DNA from: Acidobacteriota bacterium
GTDB lineage: Bacteria; Acidobacteriota; Terriglobia; UBA7540
Length of the DNA: 64,000 bases
Assembly (NCBI GenBank): GCA_902812415.1
Contig: CADDZJ010000003.1
Coordinates: 1-64,000, forward strand
Direction: 5' to 3'
In this document: piece by piece, positions 8,645-16,731 of the stretch
Position numbering within the stretch: the stretch's first letter is position 1
Layout of the letters: each line of letters starts with the position of its first letter
Notes under the pieces: generated by a model
What the model saw: the letters and a program-made list of their open reading frames with translations, nothing else
Told to the model about the DNA's origin: nothing
Database searches by the model: none
Position numbers and translations under genes: made by a program

Positions 8645-9742
8645 CTAAAAACACCGCCTAAAGTACGCAATAGTGACACTTATACCATCCTCAATGCTAG
8701 TAGAAGCCGTCCAGTCGAGCAGTTCCCGGGCGCGGAAGACCTCGGGGCAGCGGACTTTGGGGTCATCGATGGGCAAGGGCAAGTGCGTGATCTTGCTCGT
8801 GCTGCCCGTCAGGCGGATGATGGTGCGGGCAATATCGATGACCTTCATTTCAACGGGGTTACCCAGGTTCACAGGCCCGTGGATGCCATCCAAACCGTTG
8901 TTCTCGAAAGACTTCGCTGTAGCGGCGCTGCCCTCAGTACTGGAGGAAAACGCCGGTGAGGACACCGGCGCTACAGTCGGTGAGGACACCGCCGCTACAG
9001 TTTCCCCCTTTGATGATGGGACTATGGGGCGCTTCGCTGGCGCTGCAGACGGATCAGCCAGCAGCAGGCGAGTCAGGCCCTCCACCAGATCGCTTACGTA
9101 GCAAAGGCTGCGGGTCTGGCTGCCATCGCCATAAACCGTCAGGGGCTCGCCGCGCAGGGCCTGAACGATGAAATTTGAGACCACGCGGCCATCCTCGGGG
9201 CGCATGCGCGGGCCGTAGGTATTGAAGATGCGCGCAATCCGAACGTCAACCCCGTGGCAGCGATAATAGGCCAGCGTCATCGCCTCTGCGAACCGCTTTG
9301 CCTCATCGTAGACGCCCCGGGGGCCGACCGGATTCACGTTGCCCCAGTAGGTTTCTGGCTGCGGATTCACCAGCGGATCGCCGTAAACTTCCGAAGTGCT
9401 GGCCAGCAGGAATCGGGCCTGCTTTGCCCTGGCCAGCCCCAAGGCTTTATGTGTCCCCAGCGAACCCACTTTCAGAGTCTGAATCTGAAGTCGCAGGTAA
9501 TCCGGCGGGCTCGCAGGCGAGGCCAAGTGAGCCACCGCATCCACGGGCCCTTCGACATCGATATATTGAGTGACATCCTGCAACCGAAATTGAAAGGCGG
9601 GATTTGCTTCCAGGTGCTCGATGTTTTTCCGATTTCCGGTCGCCAGATTATCGATGCAGAGAACCGAGTGGCCCAAGCCGAGCAGTTTCTCGCACAGATG
9701 ACTGCCCAGAAAACCCGCTCCGCCTGTCACGACAATCCGCAA
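8645..9742 (-). CDS. uxs: UDP-glucuronate decarboxylase (UDP-xylose synthase) with an in-frame repeat insertion
   Basis: An extended short-chain dehydrogenase that converts UDP-glucuronate to UDP-xylose. Visible features: [11 protein letters not shown] (NAD-binding, residues 7-17), [11 protein letters not shown], the catalytic Tyr145-x3-Lys149 (YDEAK) and the family marker [18 protein letters not shown]. It lies directly after the UDP-glucose dehydrogenase gene, which supplies its substrate. The start is a TTG with GGGGAGA upstream. Oddity: between residues 230 and 288, where the family has a loop of a few residues before GPVNLGNP, this protein carries about 56 extra Ala/Ser/Thr/Val/Pro-rich residues. 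Part of that DNA is a dispersed palindromic repeat (see 8917-9000). The catalytic residues and C-terminal domain are intact, so the enzyme may still work. Confidence 0.9.
   Translation of the reverse strand: MRIVVTGGAGFLGSHLCEKLLGLGHSVLCIDNLATGNRKNIEHLEANPAFQFRLQDVTQYIDVEGPVDAVAHLASPASPPDYLRLQIQTLKVGSLGTHKALGLARAKQARFLLASTSEVYGDPLVNPQPETYWGNVNPVGPRGVYDEAKRFAEAMTLAYYRCHGVDVRIARIFNTYGPRMRPEDGRVVSNFIVQALRGEPLTVYGDGSQTRSLCYVSDLVEGLTRLLLADPSAAPAKRPIVPSSKGETVAAVSSPTVAPVSSPAFSSSTEGSAATAKSFENNGLDGIHGPVNLGNPVEMKVIDIARTIIRLTGSTSKITHLPLPIDDPKVRCPEVFRARELLDWTASTSIEDGISVTIAYFRRCF
8917..9000 (-). repeat. Dispersed palindromic repeat, copy A, inside the decarboxylase gene
   Basis: Read on the minus strand, the segment starts with CTGTAGCGGCGGTGTCC, followed by CTGTAGCGCCGGTGTCC, and closes with CAGCGCCGCTACAG. 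The part at 8917-8976 is an imperfect inverted repeat with CTGTAGCG termini; 8977-9000 is a 24-base partial tandem copy of one arm. The same CTGTAGCG(C/G)CGGTGTCC...CAGCGC..GCTACAG hairpin forms the core of the intergenic element at 55593-55721, and a degenerate version lies at 9808-9944. Here it is translated in frame as about 28 residues (248-275). Confidence 0.8.
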
Positions 9743-9807
9743 ATTCTCTCCCCGAACTTAAACAAGAAGTCTCTTTTCGCCCGCGCTGAGTTTACGCTTT
9801 TCGAGAA

Positions 9808-9944
9808 TTACAAATTATTGACAATGAAAACGGCAGCGGCGCTGTCCCCAGCGCCGAAAAACGCCGGTGAGAGCCCGCCCTGAGCGAAGCGAAGCAACAC
9901 CAGCGCTACAGAAAACGATGTCACGATAATTTGCAAACCTCAGT
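9808..9944. repeat. Dispersed palindromic repeat, copy B (between ugd and uxs)
   Basis: An imperfect inverted repeat. The left arm begins TTACAAATTATTGACA; the right arm, read in reverse complement, begins ACTGAGGTTTGCAAATTA and continues with CTGTAGCGCTGG. The outer part (GTCACGATAATTTG.AAA.CTCAGT) matches the right end of the element at 55593-55721 almost base for base, and the centre contains the same GCGCCGA...CGGCG arm sequence. It occupies most of the 218-bp gap between ugd and uxs without breaking either gene. Confidence 0.7.
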
Positions 9945-9960
9945 AAATGTCCAAGCGCTA

Positions 9961-11331
9961 TCAGGCCAAGGCCACAGCCCCAACCTCTGCGCTCTGCCCG
10001 ATTCCGATGTATTGGAACCCGTGCGCAATCACTTTTTCCCGCGCGAGCATATTTCTGCCATCCACCAGGAGGGGGCGGTCCATCAGCCTTCGCACGCGCT
10101 CCAAATCCGCATGGCCGAATTCTTCCCATTCCGTGAGCAGTAATAAAGCCTCGGCGCCCTCGACAGCTTCATAGGGATTCTGACAATAACGAATCTCAGG
10201 AAGCTCTTCTTTCGCCTTGGTCATAGCCTGAGGGTCGTAGGCTGAGACGTCTGCGCCTTCGGCAAGCAGGCGCTGAATGATGGCGAGAGATGGAGCAAAC
10301 CGGATATCGTCGGTGTCCGGTTTAAAGGCCAAACCCCAAATTCCGATCTTCTTCCCGCGCAGCACCCACAATTCTCTCCGAACCTTTTCCACAAACTGGT
10401 CCACCCGCCGCAGATTGATCTTTTCCACTTCGCGGAGCAGAGAAAAGTCCAGGCCGAGCCTTTCGCCGATTCTTACAAAAGCCTGGAGATCCTTTGGGAA
10501 ACAGAAACCTCCGAAACCAATTCCGGGGCGAAGAAAGGAAGCGCCAATTCTTCGATCCAGACCAATCCCTTCCGCAACCTTTGTGATATCCGCTCCTGCG
10601 GCCTCGCATAGGTCGGCAATGAGATTGATGAAAGAAATCTTCATAGCCAGGAAAGAATTGGAAGCGTGCTTCACCAGTTCGGCGCTATTGATATCTGTGA
10701 TGACCAAGGGAGGCACTGAGCGATCCTCACAGGATGCATGAACCGGGCAGGCAAATTGCTGTTCCAGGATTGGCTCGTAGATTTCCCTCATGGCGTTGGC
10801 GGCATTAGGGCTTTCGACACCGATCACGATGCGATCCGGATGGAAGAAGTCTTCAACGGCGCTGCCTTCCCGCAAGAATTCTGGATTTGACGCCACGTCG
10901 TATGTAAACTCCGCGCGTCTGTAAAGTCTCAGATGCCTCTGCAATTGCCGTCCCGTTTGCACTGGAACCGTGCTTTTCTCAATCACCAGCCTGTAGCCTG
11001 TGGCCTGCTGCGCAATAGTCCGGGCAACGCCTTCAATGGCCGTAAGATCAGCCTCGCCGTTCTCCAGAGGCGGCGTGCCCACACAAATAAAGATGGCATG
11101 GCTGCGCGCGATCGCTTCGGGCGTTGAGGTAAATGAAAGCCTGCCAGCCTGCCGATTCCTTTGCACCAATTCTTCCAGATGCGGTTCAAAAAAGGGCAGC
11201 GCCCCGCGCTTCAACAATTCCAGTTTTTGGACGTTGCTTTCAGCGCAACTGACCTCGTGACCGATCTCAGCCAAGCACGCGGCGGTTGTGAGTCCAACGT
11301 ATCCTGCTCCGATAACAGCTATTTGCATCAT
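9961..11331 (-). CDS. ugd: UDP-glucose 6-dehydrogenase
   Basis: It oxidises UDP-glucose to UDP-glucuronate with two NAD+. The 456-residue protein has IAVIGAGYVGLTTAACLAE (Rossmann, residues 4-22), FICVGTPPLENGEADLTAIE, EKSTVPVQTG, the SNPEFLREGSAVEDF block, Lys221 in the central helix (ELVKHASNSFLAMK) and the catalytic Cys277 in GFGGFCFPKDLQAF. All catalytic residues of the family are present. The ATG at 11331 has AAGGA five bases upstream. It lies between the Wzc-like gene and the UDP-glucuronate decarboxylase, which together gives a UDP-Glc to UDP-GlcA to UDP-Xyl route. The decarboxylase starts 218 bp downstream, past a repeat element. Confidence 0.95.
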   Translation of the reverse strand: MMQIAVIGAGYVGLTTAACLAEIGHEVSCAESNVQKLELLKRGALPFFEPHLEELVQRNRQAGRLSFTSTPEAIARSHAIFICVGTPPLENGEADLTAIEGVARTIAQQATGYRLVIEKSTVPVQTGRQLQRHLRLYRRAEFTYDVASNPEFLREGSAVEDFFHPDRIVIGVESPNAANAMREIYEPILEQQFACPVHASCEDRSVPPLVITDINSAELVKHASNSFLAMKISFINLIADLCEAAGADITKVAEGIGLDRRIGASFLRPGIGFGGFCFPKDLQAFVRIGERLGLDFSLLREVEKINLRRVDQFVEKVRRELWVLRGKKIGIWGLAFKPDTDDIRFAPSLAIIQRLLAEGADVSAYDPQAMTKAKEELPEIRYCQNPYEAVEGAEALLLLTEWEEFGHADLERVRRLMDRPLLVDGRNMLAREKVIAHGFQYIGIGQSAEVGAVALA

Positions 11332-11391
11332 GTGATTCCTTGCCAGAGGGCAATCTCAACTAAAAGGGAGGTCGATATAGACTGAACATGC

Positions 11392-13725
11392 TTAAGTATG
11401 ATCGCTGGCGCCATCCCGGCCATTGTAATGATCAGGGTTGCTCCCGTACCCATACCCATATCCATATCCATATCCGTAGTTACCGCTCATATATCCGTCG
11501 CCATCGCGTCGCAGATCAACGTCATTAAGCGCCACACCCAGAATACGCGCGTTAGCTCCGTACAACAAAGAGCGAGCGCGCCGGACCACATCATAGGAAG
11601 TGGAATGCGCGCGAGTCACCAGAATCGCAGCATCGGTCAGAGTAGCAAGAATCCGGCTATCAGCAACGCTTAAGATAGGCGGTGAATCCACCAGAACAAA
11701 TTCAAACTCAGTCCGCAGCCTCCGCAGGAGCTCGCCCGTCATATGAGAAGAGAGCACTTCAGCCGGATTCGGCGGAATCGGGCCGCAAGGGATGGCACTT
11801 AAATACGGAATGCCTGGAACGGGAAGAATGGCCTCTTTCAGATCGACATGGCCCGTAAGGCACTGAACGAATCCAGGCTTGTTTTCGACTCCGGCAGAAC
11901 GATGCAAGGCGGGACGCCGCATGTCGCAATCGACAATCACGACCTTGGTATTCAAGCTCGCAAGAACGGCGCCCAGATTTACAGCCGTGGTCGTTTTCCC
12001 TTCGCTGGGCAGAGCGCTGGTAATCAGAAGGAGCTTCGGCACTGGGCTTGCCGAAAGCAGAATCGATGTCCGCAATGACCGGAAAGCTTCGGCAACTTCA
12101 GGTGAGTTCTGAATGGCAGGAGCCAGGTGTCCATTGCCATTAGCATGAACCGGAATCAGCCCTTCTTCTTCCCCCTCATGGTGGTGGCCATTCAAAGCAA
12201 ATTTCGGAAGAATGCCAAGCGAAGGCAGCCTGACCAGACGCTCCACATCGTCCGCTGATTTGAGAGTCTTATCAAGATACTCCTGAAAGAAAGCCAGTCC
12301 AATTCCCAGTGCAAGCCCCAGGAAAACACCCAATCCCAAATTGAGATAGACACGCGGCTTCACCGGACTCTTGGGGACAACCGCTGTGTCCACAACCCGA
12401 ATGTTCGTGGCGTTGAGGCCGGCAGATACCTGCGCTTCCTTCATCCGCTGCAGGAGACCCTGGTAAAGCTCGCGGTTGGAATCCACTTGCCGCTTCAGGA
12501 TGTTGTATTGAACGAGTTTCTGGTTGAGCGCAGTCATCGTTCGCTTTTGCTGGTTGATGGCCTGCTCAAGGTACTTCACACGGTGCTCAGCAGATTTGTA
12601 CTCCTGGACGATGTTTTCGATAATCGCGGCCTTCTTCTTGTCCAGCTGCTTTTGAAGGGCCTTGATCTGCCGTTGAATCTGCCGCGCTTTGGGATAATCC
12701 GGTTTCACCCAGGCGGTGATCATGGCGTACTGCTGCTGCTCGTCAGCTACTTTTTCCTCAAGCGCCTGAATCAGCCCATTGTTCAACACGCCCGGAAGGT
12801 CTTCAACCTTTCCCTTTTGCACCAGGCTGTAAAGGGCTTGTTTCTGAAACATGTCAGCCTGGGCCTGGCTGTAATCCTGCAAAAGCCCTTCCATGCGAGC
12901 GCTGGCCATACTTTGCTGGCTGTTGTCTTTGGTGTCGATATAGAGAATACCGTGAGATTGAGCGTAAGCTTGCAGCGCATCCTCGGACTTCTCCAGCTTA
13001 GCCTTCATTTCATAGAGCCGGCCGGAGAGCCATTTAGAGGCCTTGATCGTCTCATCCCACTTCACTTGAAGGTTCTGATCAATATAGTCCTGCGAGAGCT
13101 TATTGGCTATACGCGCCGCAAGTTCAGGACTGTAAGAGTCAAAGGAAACCTGGACTAAATTGCTTCGCCGCACCGGGCTTACATCAATCGAATTTTGCAC
13201 ATACGAAATGCTGTTTCGATAGTAATCTGCATTCAGATCAGGATTAGGATCCGAGGCGGAAGGATGAGTTTCAGGGTCAGTTGTGTACAAGCCAAAGAGG
13301 TGGCGAGCCCGATAAAATTCAGGCAAGCGATATAACTGCAAATCGTCAACAACTCGCTCAGCAAGGCTCCGGCTTTTAAGGATTTTATATTGGGTCTCAA
13401 GATAGGCGCTTACATCGACTGGGCTTACGCTGACAACCTCCTTAAAATTCACTACGTTAGGCGGCTCGGGATCAATCTCGATCAGAACCTTGCCTTCGTA
13501 GACCGGTTTTTCTTTGAGCGTGCCGATCGCGACGGTGGCAAATACAATCACAAGGCACGAAAGCACCACCCAACGCCTCTTCTTAATGATGGCCCAATAA
13601 TCCAGCAGGTGCGGCACTTCTTCTGACGAGACATCGACGATTTGCTGCGCGTCTAAAGCCTGTGTACCGCCTCGGGGAATCATTTCAAGGGGCAGCATGG
13701 CTTGACGTTTTTCGAGTTCGTCCAT
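11392..13725 (-). CDS. Wzc-like polysaccharide co-polymerase and BY-type tyrosine autokinase
   Basis: This 777-residue inner-membrane protein controls chain length and export of the exopolysaccharide. Layout: Wzz domain with first membrane helix near residues 52-70 (VVLSCLVIVFATVAIG); long periplasmic coiled-coil region (residues 180-430); second helix (LGLGVFLGLALGIGLAFF); then a cytoplasmic bacterial tyrosine kinase with Walker A SALPSEGKTTTAVNLG, Walker A' VVIVDCDMRRP and Walker B FVLVDSPPIL. The C-terminal tail holds the Tyr cluster that is autophosphorylated, here a run of six Tyr-Gly units plus flanking tyrosines. I chose ATG 13725 (AAGGAG upstream); an in-frame start 26 codons earlier would overlap the neighbour's untranslated region. 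It is encoded 22 bp after the Wza-like exporter, its usual partner. Confidence 0.92.
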   Translation of the reverse strand: MDELEKRQAMLPLEMIPRGGTQALDAQQIVDVSSEEVPHLLDYWAIIKKRRWVVLSCLVIVFATVAIGTLKEKPVYEGKVLIEIDPEPPNVVNFKEVVSVSPVDVSAYLETQYKILKSRSLAERVVDDLQLYRLPEFYRARHLFGLYTTDPETHPSASDPNPDLNADYYRNSISYVQNSIDVSPVRRSNLVQVSFDSYSPELAARIANKLSQDYIDQNLQVKWDETIKASKWLSGRLYEMKAKLEKSEDALQAYAQSHGILYIDTKDNSQQSMASARMEGLLQDYSQAQADMFQKQALYSLVQKGKVEDLPGVLNNGLIQALEEKVADEQQQYAMITAWVKPDYPKARQIQRQIKALQKQLDKKKAAIIENIVQEYKSAEHRVKYLEQAINQQKRTMTALNQKLVQYNILKRQVDSNRELYQGLLQRMKEAQVSAGLNATNIRVVDTAVVPKSPVKPRVYLNLGLGVFLGLALGIGLAFFQEYLDKTLKSADDVERLVRLPSLGILPKFALNGHHHEGEEEGLIPVHANGNGHLAPAIQNSPEVAEAFRSLRTSILLSASPVPKLLLITSALPSEGKTTTAVNLGAVLASLNTKVVIVDCDMRRPALHRSAGVENKPGFVQCLTGHVDLKEAILPVPGIPYLSAIPCGPIPPNPAEVLSSHMTGELLRRLRTEFEFVLVDSPPILSVADSRILATLTDAAILVTRAHSTSYDVVRRARSLLYGANARILGVALNDVDLRRDGDGYMSGNYGYGYGYGYGYGSNPDHYNGRDGASDHT
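11443..11482 (-). repeat. Hexanucleotide tandem repeat encoding (Tyr-Gly)6
   Basis: On the coding strand the units are TACGGA, TATGGA, TATGGA, TATGGG, TATGGG and TACGGG, i.e. six near-identical hexamers in a row. Each adds one Tyr-Gly pair to the kinase tail. Unit loss or gain would keep the frame and change only the number of phosphorylatable tyrosines. Confidence 0.85.
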
Positions 13726-13747
13726 TGGGCTCCTTGTATTTAGACCT

Positions 13748-14950
13748 TTACAGGCCGCGCCAGATGATGAGACCGCTGATCGTCCCGATGGCTGCGGCGG
13801 CACCTTGTTTCCCGATATATTTGCCCGTGCTATCCGGCACGACCAGAATATCGTTCGCTGTGAGGATCGGATCCTCTGCCTTTCCTTTTACGATTTTCCC
13901 CAAATCGATTTGTGCAATGGTACGCTTCCCGTCCGGCAGTTCATGAATGATCTGAGAATGGCTCTTCCTGGCATTGGTTGCGAAACCTCCTGCCAAGGCC
14001 AAGGCTTGCAAAGCCGTTAAGCTGTCACGGTCTTCCAAAGTATATCCGCCCGGCCTACCTACAGCTCCCACTACGTAGACAATTCCAGCCCGGCTGACTG
14101 TGATAGTGTCGAAAGCCTGGACAGGAATATTGAGGGCGCTATCGTGCTCATACAACAACCTTCCCAGATCGATTTTGATCTGATCCGGCGCCACGACCTT
14201 CAAGCCCTCACTGGGCTTCAAATTTTGAAAGCCCCCCTTGCGGGTTACATAGACCCACCGACCAGCAGCAGCGCTACCCCCAGTCGCATTTCCCACACCG
14301 GTTCCGGGCATATTAACGCCGCCTGCCATGGCAATGACCTGCACCAAAGTCCGTGGACCGGGCAATTGATAAAGTCCGGGCTTGGCTACCGCCCCCACCA
14401 CCGACACCGGTCGAGCATGAAATTGCTTGATGAATAACGTAACCCGAGGATCTTCAAGATACTTCTTTCCCCAGTCCGTTTGTAGTTCGTCTCTTAGCTG
14501 GTCGCTGGTCAGTCCTGCAGCCCGCACACGCCCCAGCAATTTAACGGTAATGGTCCCATCGTTCTCCACACGAACTGTCTGCGTCATCTCAGGAAGATTA
14601 AAAACCGTGATCGTGATCACATCTTCGGGGCCCAGGACGTAATCCGGACCGATCATGCCTCCACCTGCCGGGCCTCCATTCGTAGCCTCCTCCTGATTCG
14701 GCTCCGTGGATGGCACGCCCGCCCCAGGATCCTGGTCTTGCGCAGCGCTCTGATCCTGCGGCAAGACGCTATTCTGATCTGTAGACTGAGCCAGAAGAAG
14801 CGGCCGGCCAAGTAAAAAGCCACATAGAGCAAATCCTATGACCAAACTGGCCAATCGCGGGAATACGCCCGTGTTTCCTTTGCCAGCTTCCGACAGAACT
14901 GCGGTCTCAGAATGCGAATAAAGGCAAGAAAAAAACAGTTTTCCTAGCAT
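13748..14950 (-). CDS. Wza-like polysaccharide export outer-membrane protein
   Basis: A 400-residue exporter of the Poly_export/SLBB family that forms the outer-membrane channel for the polymer. A signal-like hydrophobic stretch (LASLVIGFALCGFLLG) ends near residue 55, after an unusually long polar N-terminus, so translation may start later than the ATG at 14950. DYVLGPEDVITITVFNLPEM opens the Poly_export domain. Two SLBB domains follow: VSVVGAVAKPGLYQLPGPRT and VYVVGAVGRPGGYTLEDRDS. The C-terminus ends in a hydrophobic helix (IGTISGLIIWRGL), as expected for the barrel-forming segment. It is the first gene of the exopolysaccharide operon, 20-30 bases after a predicted transcription start. Confidence 0.9.
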   Translation of the reverse strand: MLGKLFFSCLYSHSETAVLSEAGKGNTGVFPRLASLVIGFALCGFLLGRPLLLAQSTDQNSVLPQDQSAAQDQDPGAGVPSTEPNQEEATNGGPAGGGMIGPDYVLGPEDVITITVFNLPEMTQTVRVENDGTITVKLLGRVRAAGLTSDQLRDELQTDWGKKYLEDPRVTLFIKQFHARPVSVVGAVAKPGLYQLPGPRTLVQVIAMAGGVNMPGTGVGNATGGSAAAGRWVYVTRKGGFQNLKPSEGLKVVAPDQIKIDLGRLLYEHDSALNIPVQAFDTITVSRAGIVYVVGAVGRPGGYTLEDRDSLTALQALALAGGFATNARKSHSQIIHELPDGKRTIAQIDLGKIVKGKAEDPILTANDILVVPDSTGKYIGKQGAAAAIGTISGLIIWRGL

Positions 14951-14976
14951 AGAATTACAAACTTCGTAAAGTATTG

Positions 14977-15005
14977 AAGTTAAACGAGAGTTCGCTCATT
15001 GTCAA
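14977..15005 (-). promoter_or_regulatory. Sigma-70-type promoter of the exopolysaccharide operon
   Basis: On the minus strand TTGACA (15005-15000) is followed after exactly 17 bases by TAACTT (14982-14977), which matches the -35 perfectly and the -10 loosely. It lies about 25 bases upstream of the first ATG of the exporter gene. No other promoter-like pair is evident in the gap, and the downstream genes run on one strand with short gaps, so this may serve the whole locus. Confidence 0.55.
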
Positions 15006-15269
15006 GGTAACTCTTCTTAACGTATGATCAGGATATTTCCTTGAAGAAGGCTGTATCGCGGTTAATGAGAATCATGTCGAATAATAAGGGAAGGTAGTCT
15101 GTTGATCTAACTGCATTCACGCAAACTGGATAAGTCCTTCTTGGAGCGGCAACAGCGCCCTCCGTGGGATGAAAATCCGCGGCCACGGGCAGGACGTAAA
15201 CAACCTTGCGCGGCAGTATATCTTTACTAGTAACTTAGAATATAACCCTGTGGGGGTAAAGGAGTTGAG
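15006..15269. other. Divergent intergenic region between exporter and UDP-HexNAc dehydrogenase
   Basis: Together with the promoter above this is a 319-bp gap between divergent genes. It is AT-richer than its surroundings. I see AAAGGAG at 15258-15264 as ribosome-binding site of the plus-strand gene, and an AT-rich stretch at 15215-15246 that could contain its promoter, but no -35/-10 pair with good spacing. No ORF with family resemblance was found. Confidence 0.5.
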
Positions 15270-16679
15270 GTGGAAACTAAAAACGAAATGAGTGTTGCAA
15301 CGGAGAGCCCAACGGCGCGCCTTGCAAGGTTCGGGACTAAGAATGCCCAGGTAGGTGTGATTGGCTTAGGATACGTCGGGCTCCCCCTGGCTTTGCTTTA
15401 CTCGCAGAAAGGGTTCCGCACAACGGGTTTTGATACCGATCCCGCCAAAGTGGAAAAGCTTGAGTCAGGTCAAACTTATATCCGTCACATCCCTGCTTCG
15501 AATATTGCTGCGGAGAAAAAGGAAAATCGCTTTCGAGCGACCACGAATTTTGAAGACCTTCGACAGATGGATGCGATTATTATTTGTGTCCCTACCCCAC
15601 TGGATGACCACCGGGAACCTGATCTGAGCTATATCCGCGATACCGCTGAAACCATCCAGGAGCGCTTGCAGCCCGGCCAATTAGTCGTGCTTGAAAGCAC
15701 AACCTATCCGGGGACAACCGAAGAGTTGGTCGTTCCCATCCTGGAGCGATCAGGTCTTCGTTCACCCATTAGACCCTATTCCACAGATGGACACGAAGTC
15801 AGGGATACTGACCTGGAAGCGATCGACTTCCTTGTTGCATTCTCGCCGGAGCGGGAAGATCCGGGGAATCGTTTGTTCCAAACTCACCAGATTCCAAAGG
15901 TGATCGGTGGTGTGAATGGCCCCAGCGCCCGGGCCGCGAAGGCGCTTTATAGCCAGGTCTTTGAACGAACCATTGTCGTCAGCTCCTCACGAGCCGCCGA
16001 GATGACCAAGCTTCTGGAAAATATCTATCGGTGCGTGAATATCGCCCTGGTGAACGAACTGAAGCTTCTTTGCCTGCGGATGGGAATTGACATCTGGGAA
16101 GTCATCGAAGCGGCAAAAACCAAGCCTTTCGGCTTCACCCCTTTCTACCCTGGTCCGGGGCTAGGCGGTCACTGTATTCCCATCGACCCTTTTTACCTCA
16201 CCTGGAAGGCGCACGAATATGAACTCCCCACGCGCTTCATCGAATTAGCGGGAGAGATTAATTCCGCCATGCCCGATCACGTGGTGAGCTCTGTGATCGA
16301 AGCGCTCAATCAGCGAAAACAATGCCTGAAAGACTCCCCCATTCTCATCCTTGGGGTCGCCTACAAGAAAGACATCGATGACCTCCGAGAATCGCCTTCG
16401 CTTCGGATTATCAAATTGCTTCAGGCGCAGGGTGCCAAAGTGGACTATCACGATCCTTATTTTCCACAGCTTCATAAAATGCGTCATTACGACTTCCAGC
16501 ACATGAAGTCGATAGAGATCTCGGCTGACAAGCTGGGTCAATATGCGGCAGTGATTGTGGCGACCGACCACTCAAGCTATGACTATGATTTCATCGTCCG
16601 CCACGCCAGGCTGGTGATCGATACGCGCAATGCGACCCGAAGCGTGAAGGAACACCGGGATAAGATCGTGCTTTGCTGA
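15270..16679 (+). CDS. UDP-N-acetyl-D-hexosamine dehydrogenase (WbpA/WecC type)
   Basis: A 469-residue nucleotide-sugar dehydrogenase that oxidises C6 of a UDP-HexNAc (GlcNAc or ManNAc) to the uronic acid. Features: VGVIGLGYVGLPLALLYSQ (residues 28-46), DAIIICVPTPLDDHREPDLS, LESTTYPGTTEE, the AFSPEREDPGN block and catalytic Cys302 in GLGGHCIPIDPFYL. The HCIPIDPFYL form and the LDDHREPDLS sequence place it with the HexNAc group rather than with Ugd. Between residues 163 and 187 it has about 18 extra residues (PYSTDGHEVRDTDLEAID) before the SPER block. It starts at a GTG with AAAGGAG five bases upstream. Diverging from the exopolysaccharide operon, it probably supplies a HexNAc-uronate precursor to it. 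Confidence 0.85.
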   Translation: METKNEMSVATESPTARLARFGTKNAQVGVIGLGYVGLPLALLYSQKGFRTTGFDTDPAKVEKLESGQTYIRHIPASNIAAEKKENRFRATTNFEDLRQMDAIIICVPTPLDDHREPDLSYIRDTAETIQERLQPGQLVVLESTTYPGTTEELVVPILERSGLRSPIRPYSTDGHEVRDTDLEAIDFLVAFSPEREDPGNRLFQTHQIPKVIGGVNGPSARAAKALYSQVFERTIVVSSSRAAEMTKLLENIYRCVNIALVNELKLLCLRMGIDIWEVIEAAKTKPFGFTPFYPGPGLGGHCIPIDPFYLTWKAHEYELPTRFIELAGEINSAMPDHVVSSVIEALNQRKQCLKDSPILILGVAYKKDIDDLRESPSLRIIKLLQAQGAKVDYHDPYFPQLHKMRHYDFQHMKSIEISADKLGQYAAVIVATDHSSYDYDFIVRHARLVIDTRNATRSVKEHRDKIVLC

Positions 16680-16731
16680 GGGCGGCATCCTGCTGCTTCC
16701 CTGCGAACGCGGGAACCGTGTGCGAAATCCC

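Noticed and set aside
11443-11482. Tandem repeats as a CRISPR array
   Set aside because: Units are 6 bases without spacers and encode a protein tail; no array exists in the window.
12487-13158. 223-codon plus-strand frame inside the Wzc-like gene
   Set aside because: Leu/Val-rich shadow of the coiled-coil coding region on the other strand.
16696-16714. TTCCC..GGGAA hairpin after the HexNAc dehydrogenase as terminator
   Set aside because: Short stem with a bulge and no T-run on either strand.
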